From QNZT01 sp964573205 (GTDB lineage: Bacteria > Campylobacterota > Campylobacteria > Campylobacterales > QNZT01): a DNA stretch of 64,000 nucleotides. The notes below the pieces were generated by a model, which worked only from the letters and a program-made list of their open reading frames with translations, had not been told where the DNA came from and did not search any database. The position numbers and the translations under genes are program-made. The stretch spans positions 104,619 to 168,618 of the forward strand of contig CAZNIT010000041.1 of NCBI GenBank assembly GCA_964573205.1, read 5' to 3'. Shown in pieces: positions 41,601-50,612 of the stretch (position 1 is its first letter; the number at the start of each line of letters is the position of its first letter).

Positions 41601-44234
41601 ATGAAACATAAAGTTTTAATTGTGCAGTCACTAGTTTTGATTGCGGCTTTAAGCGGCTGTGGCGGTACCTCTTCCGATATTTCCGTCCTTGACAGCGATG
41701 AAGAGAGTATCTCTCAAAACACCCAAAAACTCTCTCCCGTTATCTACCAATCGCTTGCACCGGATCAGATGCCGAATCTGGAAACTCAGAAAAAGAGCAA
41801 ATCAAACAGAGCTTTCATCTCTTTAAAAAGTGATAAACACAACTACGAAAAAGGCGACTCGGCCGTCGTAACTATTTCGGATATGCCTCAAAGATACGAC
41901 TGGGTAGGTCTTTTTCACAAAGGTGACGCCAGTGAAAGAGACAACCTTCTAACTTATGTTTGGACCGACGATATAAAAAAAGGCGATATAAAAATCAAAC
42001 TTCAAAACAATCTAAAACGCCATGACATAGAAGGACTTCCGGATGGCGAATATGAGATAAGAGCCTTCACCGCCGGCGGCGCTTATAAAGAGTTGGCAAA
42101 GATCTCCGTAGATATCTCCTCTGCCGATAATAATCAAAACGGTAACTCTTTCGGCGATCATATTTCGCTCGATCCGACTTACAAAGCTGTCGTCATAAAA
42201 GATATCTCATCATTGAACTGTGCTTGGATCGGACTTTTTCCAAAAGGCAGCGATAACGACTACGACAATGTCATAGATTGGGTATGGATTGACGATATTC
42301 AAAACGACACTCTAACGCTCTGGCAAGTGGCTTCCGGAGAGTATGATCTAAGGCTTTTTAGCAACGATACCGATATGGTCGCTTCCGTACCTTTGACTAT
42401 AAACTGGAACGCTACCTCGAACACTAAGTTGTCTTTATATCAAAGAAGCTTTTCCACCGACGATGAAATAGTCGTCCACTTCGAAGATATGCCCGGAACC
42501 GACAACCAATGGATAGGAATTTACGAAAAAGGTGCGCCCGACGGTTGGCAAAGCGCCATCGATATAGCTTGGCCGGACTACACTCTAAACGGAGATGTAA
42601 CTTTCTCGCCGCTTGATGAAGGTGATTATGAGATCAGAGTATATTACGGTAACGACAACAAAGTCAAAGCGAAAACTTATATATCCGTCGTTTCGGCTGA
42701 AGACAGCAGCAAAAAAGTGCTTCTTTTTGCAGATGAACATGATCCTCACAATAGACTCTTGGCGGTTGATTATGAAAATATGGAGCTAGTGGACGAGGTA
42801 TATGTGAAAGGATCGAAAACTCATCATGCGGATGTTGTCGGCGATGTTGACAGTGCGGAATATATTCTCATGATTCCCAAAGGATCGCGATTTATAAATG
42901 TATATACCGTAAAAGAGAGAGAATTTGTAAAAAGAATCGATCTTCCGTTCAATCCAAGATCTGCCGACGCTTACAATAAATCTAAAAATATGGTTCTTTT
43001 GACTTCATCCAACAGACCCGCGGCCGTACTGATAGATGCGAACAGTTGGAGCATAGTCGCAACGGCCGGAATGAACATATCGTGCGAATTGAAATTCAAC
43101 GACTACAACTATCTGCCTTGGTACTACAAAAGAGTAGTTTATAAAAAAAGACCGATAACCGACATCTCATGTAACGCACCCGATTTCGGAGGACAGCAGA
43201 TAAGCGGACATCCCGCATGGCTTGATAGCGACCATTTCGTGATTTTAGACAGAGCGAACAGACTTATCCATCTATACAAACTTACATATAGTAAATACGG
43301 TAAAAAATGGAATACGAAACTAACCGATGTAATTCCGACAAGCACATCGTTGCATCAGCTCATCCCTTCGGGGCATAACGACGGTATCTTCTACGGTATG
43401 AGCGAAGGAAACGGTAACGGTGAGGGGATAGCCCCTGTTATTTATAAATGGAAATTCTCCAACGGAAAATTGAAAGAGCTTAACAAAGTATCGTTGATAA
43501 CGACAAAAACCATCGACATGATGAAAGAAAACGGAACTTACGATAGCTACAATAATTTTTGGAGCAGATATAAAGATATCAAAAGCTATTACAAATACTA
43601 CTATCCGACGAACTTTTCCAATAGATATAACAAATACTATCCCGGTAGTTACGACAAATACTACAGCGATTATTATAGCAACTATAGATCCTACTATAAC
43701 AGTAAAATAAAAGACTATTCAAGCTATTGCAATAAACATGTTCCTACTCAGATACAGCAACAGTTCAAATCGCTCGGCGGACACAATCTTTACATATCTC
43801 CGGCCGTCAACAAAAAAGAGTACTTATGGGGAGCGGTCGCATCAGGACAGACTTTTGTCGTAAATACCGATAGTATGAAAGTTACTTCCGTGGTAAAATC
43901 GGATCAGGGTGCCGGGCATGTCAACTTTCAACAAAACGGAGATTATGCGGTTATAACAAATCACCAATCGGCAAATGTCACGATCGCAAACTATAAAACT
44001 CAAAAATTCGTTACAAATGTAAAACTTCCGTACGAAAAAGAGAATATCTTCTCCGCTTTACAGTCTCACTCACCTTACATCACAAGAGACGACAACTATT
44101 TCCACAACTCTTGGACTGATGGAGGCGTATTTTTCAGAATAGATTTAAACACTCTCAAACTCGACGACAACAGTCTTTATACCGGGGGTATTCCTATTCA
44201 AGGAAACTATTATCCGCACTATCAGGGGGATTAA
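41601..44234 (+). CDS. Large lipoprotein: three beta-sandwich repeats, propeller-like domain, Tyr-rich insert
   Basis: 877 aa. Signal peptide with lipobox LSGC. Three related repeats (about residues 70-170, 185-265, 275-365) share the pattern WVGLFHKGD / WIGLFPKGS / WIGIYEKGA followed by GEYEIR, GEYDLR and GDYEIR. The rest (about 370-877) alternates strand patterns such as NRLLAVDYENMELVDEV and AWLDSDHFVILDRANRLIHLYKL, like a beta-propeller. Residues about 643-712 form an insert with 21 tyrosines plus many serines, lysines and asparagines. Function not recognised. It ends at a strong terminator shared with the convergent CotH gene. Confidence 0.8.
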   Translation: MKHKVLIVQSLVLIAALSGCGGTSSDISVLDSDEESISQNTQKLSPVIYQSLAPDQMPNLETQKKSKSNRAFISLKSDKHNYEKGDSAVVTISDMPQRYDWVGLFHKGDASERDNLLTYVWTDDIKKGDIKIKLQNNLKRHDIEGLPDGEYEIRAFTAGGAYKELAKISVDISSADNNQNGNSFGDHISLDPTYKAVVIKDISSLNCAWIGLFPKGSDNDYDNVIDWVWIDDIQNDTLTLWQVASGEYDLRLFSNDTDMVASVPLTINWNATSNTKLSLYQRSFSTDDEIVVHFEDMPGTDNQWIGIYEKGAPDGWQSAIDIAWPDYTLNGDVTFSPLDEGDYEIRVYYGNDNKVKAKTYISVVSAEDSSKKVLLFADEHDPHNRLLAVDYENMELVDEVYVKGSKTHHADVVGDVDSAEYILMIPKGSRFINVYTVKEREFVKRIDLPFNPRSADAYNKSKNMVLLTSSNRPAAVLIDANSWSIVATAGMNISCELKFNDYNYLPWYYKRVVYKKRPITDISCNAPDFGGQQISGHPAWLDSDHFVILDRANRLIHLYKLTYSKYGKKWNTKLTDVIPTSTSLHQLIPSGHNDGIFYGMSEGNGNGEGIAPVIYKWKFSNGKLKELNKVSLITTKTIDMMKENGTYDSYNNFWSRYKDIKSYYKYYYPTNFSNRYNKYYPGSYDKYYSDYYSNYRSYYNSKIKDYSSYCNKHVPTQIQQQFKSLGGHNLYISPAVNKKEYLWGAVASGQTFVVNTDSMKVTSVVKSDQGAGHVNFQQNGDYAVITNHQSANVTIANYKTQKFVTNVKLPYEKENIFSALQSHSPYITRDDNYFHNSWTDGGVFFRIDLNTLKLDDNSLYTGGIPIQGNYYPHYQGD

Positions 44235-44235
44235 T

Positions 44236-44275
44236 AAAATAAGGAGTCACATAAAAATTTGTGACTCCTTATTTT
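44236..44275. terminator. Bidirectional intrinsic terminator
   Basis: AAAATAAGGAGTCACA and TGTGACTCCTTATTTT form a perfect 16-base stem around an 8-base loop, A-rich on one side and T-rich on the other. It lies 1 base after the plus-strand lipoprotein stop and 5 bases from the minus-strand CotH stop, so it ends both transcripts. Confidence 0.9.
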
Positions 44276-44280
44276 AAATC

Positions 44281-46512
44281 TCACAAACTATCCAGTTGTT
44301 TTCTAACAATCTCCGATCTACTTTTTGCAAAACTTTTCATAATCTCAACATCATGGTCAAAATCATCGATATCAATATCCCATTTATCCGGCTCGTTATA
44401 AAAATATTCCCTTCTTTCATCGACAAGTTTTTTTATTAAAGCAAGCACATTCTCCGGTTTAAAAAGAGTATCAAGCAGAGTATAAAAACGATCTTTAAAT
44501 CTTTTTTTGAATTCTCTATTTTTAAGAAGCTTCTTAAAAAGATCCGCTATAAGAACATCATCGTTTAGAACACGCTCAAACGCATTCTTTTCTCTCTTAA
44601 GCACTACAAAACCGTAATCGAGGTCTTCAAGAATAAATCTCCATTTAGCTCCCTCTTTTTTCTCTTTCCAAAGACGATAATTGTTTGAAGGCCAATCGTT
44701 ATTATTGCTATATATTTCCAAAATCATATAGTCTATATAGTTATCGATATCAACTCTGTTTTTGATCTGCCGATAATTTTTCGATAAAGAGAGATCATTT
44801 TTTTTCACAAAATTATGAAGATCGTTATAGTCGGCTTTATCTCCCTCTTTTATTTTTATCCCTATGATATCGAGATTGCTTTTTTTGATATCGGGATAAT
44901 TGGACTTGATAAAATCCGCACCCTTTTTTTCACGAATATTATATATTCCCCAATATTCGCCGTTTAAAAACATTTGAACGGCTTTATACGCTTCATAGTC
45001 GGTATTTAGTTTACCCTCTTCCACAAGTGCGACCGCTAAAATATCTCTTAATTTATAACCTAAATCTCCGGTTCTAATTCTAAAACTTTTGAATTTTTCA
45101 ACATTTTTATTGTCAAACAGTTTATAGCGCAGACTTTTGACACCGTACTTATCTTCCAACGATAGAGAAAAAGATTTTTTCTTGTTATGTCTTGAGCATT
45201 GACCGGTGATCTCCATATCAAGATTAAAAGAGAATCGCTCTTGTTGGTTTTCATCAAAATAATTTATATGAACCGGTCTTTGCCAATCTCTTGCATAATT
45301 AAAATTTTCCGTTTCGCTACCCCTGCATTTTTTTAAAGGTACACCGTTTTTACCGTCGGTATATATTCCTATCATATCGTCAAAAAGATATTTTTTATCT
45401 GTCGAAAGAGAAATAATCGGTAATTTACTTTCATGGTTTATAAAATAGGTCATTGTCGTATCGATACTTTCAAATTTATCTTTTTTATAAGCGACCGCTC
45501 TTAAAGTTTTAGTTTTATCTATCTTAACGGGTTGAATATATTTTAGTGCACTCTTTTTGTTCGGATAAGAGCCGTCTAGCGTATAAAATATTTCATCGGC
45601 ATCATCGGCTTTAATAGTCACGATTTGAGGCGAGTCATAAAATCCGCCTTCTATGGAAAACAGCGGTGAATCAGTTCTAACTTTTAAGATATGACCTTTT
45701 TCATTAGCTCTCTCAAAAGTCGGTACCATATATCCCGTTATCAAAGTCTCTTTATCTCGCCCCATACTTATGTCGGCGCTTTGTTTATCATAATCGATTT
45801 TATCTATAATATTGCCATTTTTATCAAATAATACCACCGACTCGCCCTCTGTGTTCAAAGAGAAGTTCGTATGATTGCCTCGTTCTTTTTTATCAGCCCA
45901 AAATATCTTATAACCGTGTGGTTTTATGGTGGTACCGGGAGGGATTTTGTATTTTATCTTATCTTTGTCGTCACTTAGAGCGTAACCGCTTATATCAAGA
46001 GTTTTATCCGTATTGTTGTACAACTCTATCCAATCCGAAAAGTTATAATAATCAGGATCGATCACGGTATGAGTATTTGACGACATAAACTCGTTAATAT
46101 AAACTTTCTTCTCTTTCAAACTCCCGTCCGCAACAATGACCTCCCGCGAAACATTCGCATCATTGCCCGCGGCATCGGATACCATATATGTCAATTTATA
46201 TATTCCTTCTTTATCGATATCGATCTCACCGACTTTTAAAACTTTAGAGGTTATATCTCCATCGATATTATCCGTAGCAACAACGCCCGGATCGATAAAA
46301 TCCTCTCCGATATTCAAGAAAATTTTTTTTGAACCCTTCAACTCAATAACAGGAGATACGATATCGTGTTCAGATCTCTTTTCCTCCAGATCATTCAAAA
46401 TAGCCGTTATATTCTCTTGTGTATTTAAAACTTCAACACTATCGTTCTTATCGTTAACGCTATCGTTACAGCCGCTGAAAAATATTACTATACAAATAAA
46501 TAATTTATACAT
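44281..46512 (-). CDS. Lamin-tail / CotH-kinase-domain lipoprotein
   Basis: 743 aa. Lipobox FFSGC at the N-terminus. In order: an Ig-like DUF5011/HYR-type domain (about 50-130, PVIELKG...GVVATDNIDGDIT), a lamin-tail domain (about 137-255, DWIELYNN), a chitobiase-C-like beta-sandwich (about 285-360, EIFYTLDGSYP), and a CotH domain (about 365-740) with LNGEYWGIYNIREKKG and the DxD motif in FILEDLDYGF. CotH proteins are atypical protein kinases of spore coats; in Gram-negative lipoproteins the substrate is unknown. Paralogue of the gene at 46743, which has the same plan. Confidence 0.85.
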   Translation of the reverse strand: MYKLFICIVIFFSGCNDSVNDKNDSVEVLNTQENITAILNDLEEKRSEHDIVSPVIELKGSKKIFLNIGEDFIDPGVVATDNIDGDITSKVLKVGEIDIDKEGIYKLTYMVSDAAGNDANVSREVIVADGSLKEKKVYINEFMSSNTHTVIDPDYYNFSDWIELYNNTDKTLDISGYALSDDKDKIKYKIPPGTTIKPHGYKIFWADKKERGNHTNFSLNTEGESVVLFDKNGNIIDKIDYDKQSADISMGRDKETLITGYMVPTFERANEKGHILKVRTDSPLFSIEGGFYDSPQIVTIKADDADEIFYTLDGSYPNKKSALKYIQPVKIDKTKTLRAVAYKKDKFESIDTTMTYFINHESKLPIISLSTDKKYLFDDMIGIYTDGKNGVPLKKCRGSETENFNYARDWQRPVHINYFDENQQERFSFNLDMEITGQCSRHNKKKSFSLSLEDKYGVKSLRYKLFDNKNVEKFKSFRIRTGDLGYKLRDILAVALVEEGKLNTDYEAYKAVQMFLNGEYWGIYNIREKKGADFIKSNYPDIKKSNLDIIGIKIKEGDKADYNDLHNFVKKNDLSLSKNYRQIKNRVDIDNYIDYMILEIYSNNNDWPSNNYRLWKEKKEGAKWRFILEDLDYGFVVLKREKNAFERVLNDDVLIADLFKKLLKNREFKKRFKDRFYTLLDTLFKPENVLALIKKLVDERREYFYNEPDKWDIDIDDFDHDVEIMKSFAKSRSEIVRKQLDSL

Positions 46513-46569
46513 TTTGTCCTCTTTTTTAAATAAACGATCTATATATCGAAATACTGAAAGGTTCCAATA

Positions 46570-46613
46570 ATTGTAATATTGTAAGATTGTAAGATTTTTA
46601 CAATATTTTACAA
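46570..46613. promoter_or_regulatory. TTGTAA-box array upstream of a CotH gene
   Basis: Three tandem 8-base units (ATTGTAAT, ATTGTAAG, ATTGTAAG) at 46570-46593 are followed by two inverted copies, TTACAAT (46598-46604) and TTACAAC (46608-46614). The array lies 58-102 bases upstream of the start at 46512, where a promoter is expected. No known regulator consensus is recognised. Confidence 0.45.
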
Positions 46614-46658
46614 CTTCATATAGTTACTATATAATTTTTATACGCTTTAAGCTAGAAA

Positions 46659-46684
46659 GAAGAACACAAATATATGTGTTCTTC
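46659..46684 (-). terminator. Terminator after the 46743 CotH gene
   Basis: GAAGAACACA and TGTGTTCTTC form a perfect 10-base stem with a 6-base loop. On the minus strand a TTTCT run follows. It separates the upstream CotH gene from its paralogue, so the latter (start 46512) probably has its own promoter in the remaining 150 bases. Confidence 0.6.
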
Positions 46685-46742
46685 CGCTTTGATGGTAAGT
46701 CAAAATCCGTATTGAAATTTTAAAAAGTTTGTCTAAAGACGA

Positions 46743-49226
46743 CTACTTTAACTCAAACACGGCTGCGATATCGGCATCACCGTTTACGACTAGATCGATT
46801 TGCGATCTATTTCCCGCGTTTATTCCCGTCCAACTTACAAATTTATAGCCGTCATTGGGTACGGCTTTGATCGTCACTTTGGAGTTGTTAAAATATTCTC
46901 CCTCGAATCTTTTATCTATTTTTATACCTTCAAGATAGATAGAGCCGTTTTGTGAGGGCTCTATAACAAGAGAGTTGTTACCGACTAAATTCAACTCATC
47001 GGCAAAAAAATCTTTAATATATGCCGCTCTTTTTTCGGCGAAATCATACAAACTATCGTCCACTTCCGCTTCCCAAGCACTCAAATCTTTTTGCTTCCAT
47101 TTTAGATAATTTCTGTGAATATAGGGCTCAATCTCCTTCTTATGTTTGGTTATAAAGCCGCTCACTCTATCTTTATCGAAAGTCGTATATAGATGAGAGA
47201 GAAATCTCCCTACGAATCTATATTTAAAATCACTGTTTTTCATCAAGTTTCTAAACAAAAATGTTGACCAAGGCGGATTGTCCAAACTTGTACTATTCTC
47301 ATCCAGTGCGGCTTTGATGGAGTTATGTCCGTATCCGTCAAAACCAAAATCCATATCAAACAATATCCATCGCCATTTACCGTTGTCTGTTCGCTCTCTC
47401 CAGTATTTTACATTATTTCCGGGCCAATCGTTATTTCCCGTATATATTTCTACGCTCAAATAGTTAAGGTACTCGTTGAGATCGATCTGAGATATAACTT
47501 TTTCGTAATTTGCTTCGTTCGCAAGATCGTGCGTTTTAATAAAATCAAGCATTTGGGTATAAGCCTTCGCATCTCCCGCACTCACAACCGGGGTTGCTCT
47601 CATCGGATTTCTGAGAATATCGAGATTATCTTTATCGACTTCGGGATGATTGGCTTTTATATAGTCTTCGTTCGGTTTTTCCCGAACATTTTGGATTCCC
47701 CAAAATTCACCGTTTAAAAACAAGATAGAAGGTTGATAAGAGAGATAATCTATATCCATATTCTCTCTTATCATATCATGAATCATACCGTCTTTAAATA
47801 TCGTACGCTCCCACTCGTTTCCTCCGTTTCTAAGTATAAAACTTTTAACCTTTTTTATGAAAGGCTTATCGGGAAACAGCTGATATTTGATCGATTTTGG
47901 ACCATATTTATCTTTCGCGAAAATCGAAAGAGATTTTTGAGGATACACCCTGCTTCCTCCCCCGTATATCCTAACGCCGACATTTTCACAAAACTTTGAT
48001 TCGCCGTTTTTTATATACTCGACACTTGCTGGACGCATCCAATCTTGTCTGAAGTTCTCATGATTTCCTTCGGTATAAATACCGTACTCTTTATCATATA
48101 GATATTTCTCGTCTATACTCAAAGAGACTATCGGCAACGAAATATTTTCACCGATAAAATAAGTTTTATTTGCGATCTTGCTCAAAAACTTACCCTTCTC
48201 AAACGACCTTGCCCTTATCACCGTGGTTTTGTCTATTTTTATCGCCGATGAATAAAGATCGGAGCTTTCAGTCGGGATCGAGCCGTCTGTCGTATAGTAG
48301 ATTTTACCACCGTTTTCAGACTCTAACTTCACATACTGAGTTGAGTCGTAAAAAATCCCATCAAGTGAGAATTTCGGTTTTTTAGAAAGCCACAACTCTC
48401 CATGAGCTATAGTATTTTTAGATTTTGGAGTAGGCTTCATATAGTATAATTTATTATCGATCTTCATACATGAAATATCGCTTTTTTGTTTACCGAAGAC
48501 TATTTTATCGACCAAGTCTCCGTTTGTATCGGAAAGAATTACAACCTCTCCGTCACTATTTAAGCTGAAATTCGTATGAAGATCAGTATCTTTTTTATCC
48601 GCCCAAATGAGAAGATATCCTTTTGAACCTATGATCGTATCATCCGGAATTCTCCATTTTTTTAAATTTTTTTCGTCATCACTTAAATAATATCCGCCGA
48701 TATCTTTAGCACCGTTACTATTGTTATAGAGTTCAATCCAATCCGAGAACTGTTTAAAATCGGGATCATACTTGGTGTAAGTATTTGCCGCCAAGATTTC
48801 GTTTATCGTCAATCCCTCACGCGAGTCGGGTGAATTTAAGATATCCTGAATAAAAACTTTTCTGGTTGTAAAAGCACTCTTACCTCTCTTATCTGTTACC
48901 TGATAAGTTATAGAGTATGTACCGGCTTTGCTAAAATCGACATTCGAATTGACTTTTATCAAAGAGGATATATCTTCATTGGTAAAATCGGAAGCGGTCG
49001 CACCGGGATCGACATATCTTTCACCAAGCGTCAAATAGACCTCTTTTTTACCCTTCAACTCTATCACGGGAGCGGATTTATCCGCAACGCCGTTTTTATC
49101 ATCGTTGTTAGATTTTTTATCCTGTTCATTATTAACTCCGGATAAATCTCCGGATACCTTTTTACCGGCACCTCCTCCGCATCCGACAAAAAATATCAAC
49201 ACTATAAAAATAGCTATTTTATACAT
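46743..49226 (-). CDS. Lamin-tail / CotH-kinase-domain lipoprotein with C-terminal beta-repeat
   Basis: 827 aa. Lipobox FFVGC. Same plan as its neighbour: DUF5011/HYR-like (about 50-130), lamin-tail (about 140-265, FSDWIELYNN), chitobiase-C-like (about 280-355, KIYYTTDGSIP), CotH domain (about 365-735, FLNGEFWGIQNVREKP and DxD in FDMDFGF). An extra C-terminal repeat (about 745-827, GYKFVSWTGI) resembles InlB/Flg_new-type beta-repeats found in surface proteins. Its start is 21 bases after the stop of the lamin-tail gene, so these two form an operon. Confidence 0.86.
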   Translation of the reverse strand: MYKIAIFIVLIFFVGCGGGAGKKVSGDLSGVNNEQDKKSNNDDKNGVADKSAPVIELKGKKEVYLTLGERYVDPGATASDFTNEDISSLIKVNSNVDFSKAGTYSITYQVTDKRGKSAFTTRKVFIQDILNSPDSREGLTINEILAANTYTKYDPDFKQFSDWIELYNNSNGAKDIGGYYLSDDEKNLKKWRIPDDTIIGSKGYLLIWADKKDTDLHTNFSLNSDGEVVILSDTNGDLVDKIVFGKQKSDISCMKIDNKLYYMKPTPKSKNTIAHGELWLSKKPKFSLDGIFYDSTQYVKLESENGGKIYYTTDGSIPTESSDLYSSAIKIDKTTVIRARSFEKGKFLSKIANKTYFIGENISLPIVSLSIDEKYLYDKEYGIYTEGNHENFRQDWMRPASVEYIKNGESKFCENVGVRIYGGGSRVYPQKSLSIFAKDKYGPKSIKYQLFPDKPFIKKVKSFILRNGGNEWERTIFKDGMIHDMIRENMDIDYLSYQPSILFLNGEFWGIQNVREKPNEDYIKANHPEVDKDNLDILRNPMRATPVVSAGDAKAYTQMLDFIKTHDLANEANYEKVISQIDLNEYLNYLSVEIYTGNNDWPGNNVKYWRERTDNGKWRWILFDMDFGFDGYGHNSIKAALDENSTSLDNPPWSTFLFRNLMKNSDFKYRFVGRFLSHLYTTFDKDRVSGFITKHKKEIEPYIHRNYLKWKQKDLSAWEAEVDDSLYDFAEKRAAYIKDFFADELNLVGNNSLVIEPSQNGSIYLEGIKIDKRFEGEYFNNSKVTIKAVPNDGYKFVSWTGINAGNRSQIDLVVNGDADIAAVFELK

Positions 49227-49247
49227 AATAAATTTTTCTCCTCTTTT

Positions 49248-50477
49248 TTATATGTTTTTCGCATTTGGCGTGGGAGTGGTTTTTTCAAAGGTGTTGTCCG
49301 ATTTTCTTGATAAAGATTTATCCGTATCCTGTTTATCAAAATCTATAAAATCGATCATCTTACCGTTTGGATCGTACAGCACGGCAGAATCGCCTTTTGA
49401 GCTGAGTTTAAAATTCGTATGCAAAGAGGTTGTACTGTTTTTATCGTCCGCCCAAACAAGAAGATATCCCTTTGCATCTATCGTCGTACCGGCCGGAAAA
49501 TGCCATTTGACTTTTTTCTTCGAATCACTAAGTCCGTATCCGTCCAAAGCGATAGGTGAGTCGCTTTTATTGTAAAGTTCGATCCAGTCGGAAAATTTAT
49601 TAAAATCCGGATCTTTTATAGTCGAATTGTTATCCGCCATCAACTCGTTTATAACGACACTACTTGAAGAGATAACATATGTGGCACTGCTTACTTTACT
49701 GACAAGCTTGTTTTCCCCCGCATCCAGTGCTATAGCTTTTACGGTGGTATCCGTGTTGATATTCAAAGCGCTCGTATAACGGATCGAAGAATCGACACTA
49801 GGTTTACTTCCATCAAGCGTATAATAGATAGCCGCACCGTCCGAAGCCGAAATAGTCACACTCACCGCATTTGCATAGACTCCCTCGGCAGGTGAAAATT
49901 TCGGTTTTTCAGAGACATGGCGCTCGTTTATGATATTTTTCGCACCTCTTGTAACATTTGCCGTTTGAACGAAATTACCGTTGTCATCTACGGCTAAAGA
50001 GATATTGTCTCTTTGATCTTTAAATTTTACATACTCGATTTGCGTACCGGTTTTATCGAACAAAACAACTTCGTCACCTTTTGAGCTCAATTTGAAATTC
50101 GTATGAATCGCTTTTTTAGTTACATTATGATCATCAGCCCATACGACAAGATAATTTCCCGCTCTCAAAATCGTACCTTCGGGAAAAAACCATTTTATCT
50201 TTTTATCCGTATCGCTCAATCCGTACCCGCCAAGATCAAGAGGAGTGTCATTAACATTTCTTAGCTCTATCCAATCTCCATACTCTCCAAAATCAGGATC
50301 TGTATCGAGTGTATTCGAAGCCATTATCTCACTTAATATAGATTTACTATTTACGGTATTTTGAGTATCGTCTCTATCGCCGTTATCGTCGCCGCTTCCT
50401 CCGCCGCCACACCCGGCTATAATTACAACAAATAGTATAATTAAAAATTTATAATAATACTTTACTGTTTTCACCAT
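49248..50477 (-). CDS. Lipoprotein with two lamin-tail domains
   Basis: 409 aa from the ATG with AGGAG upstream. Signal peptide ends in lipobox IIAGC followed by a Gly/Asp-rich linker. First lamin-tail domain at about 45-190 (GDWIELRN, HTNFKLSSKGDEVVL), chitobiase-C-like sandwich at about 195-270 (IYYTLDGSKPS), second lamin-tail at about 275-400 (FSDWIELYNK, HTNFKLSSKGDSAVL). There is no kinase domain: it looks like the front part of its CotH neighbours, with the lamin-tail duplicated. Probably outer-membrane or surface exposed. Confidence 0.84.
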   Translation of the reverse strand: MVKTVKYYYKFLIILFVVIIAGCGGGGSGDDNGDRDDTQNTVNSKSILSEIMASNTLDTDPDFGEYGDWIELRNVNDTPLDLGGYGLSDTDKKIKWFFPEGTILRAGNYLVVWADDHNVTKKAIHTNFKLSSKGDEVVLFDKTGTQIEYVKFKDQRDNISLAVDDNGNFVQTANVTRGAKNIINERHVSEKPKFSPAEGVYANAVSVTISASDGAAIYYTLDGSKPSVDSSIRYTSALNINTDTTVKAIALDAGENKLVSKVSSATYVISSSSVVINELMADNNSTIKDPDFNKFSDWIELYNKSDSPIALDGYGLSDSKKKVKWHFPAGTTIDAKGYLLVWADDKNSTTSLHTNFKLSSKGDSAVLYDPNGKMIDFIDFDKQDTDKSLSRKSDNTFEKTTPTPNAKNI

Positions 50478-50567
50478 AACTTCTCCTCTTTTTCTTTGCA
50501 TTTATTTAGTTTATAATAATAAATATAATACTTAACTTAATATTAAATATATTGAATTAATTTATAA

Positions 50568-50602
50568 AAAAGTCAAACGACAAAAAAGGAATGACGACTT
50601 TT
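50568..50602 (-). terminator. Putative terminator after pgm
   Basis: AAAAGTC and GACTTTT pair across a 21-base loop; on the minus strand the 3' arm runs into TTTTTTAT. It lies 11 bases past the pgm stop. The remaining AT-rich stretch to 50478 holds the likely promoter of the lamin-tail gene (TTGACT on the minus strand within the same arm). Confidence 0.4.
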
Positions 50603-50612
50603 ACGCTAAAAT

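Noticed and set aside
44281..50477. Mobile element or phage origin of the CotH/lamin-tail cluster
   Set aside because: No transposase, integrase, tRNA or flanking repeat is visible, and base composition does not differ obviously from neighbours; duplication in place is the simpler reading.
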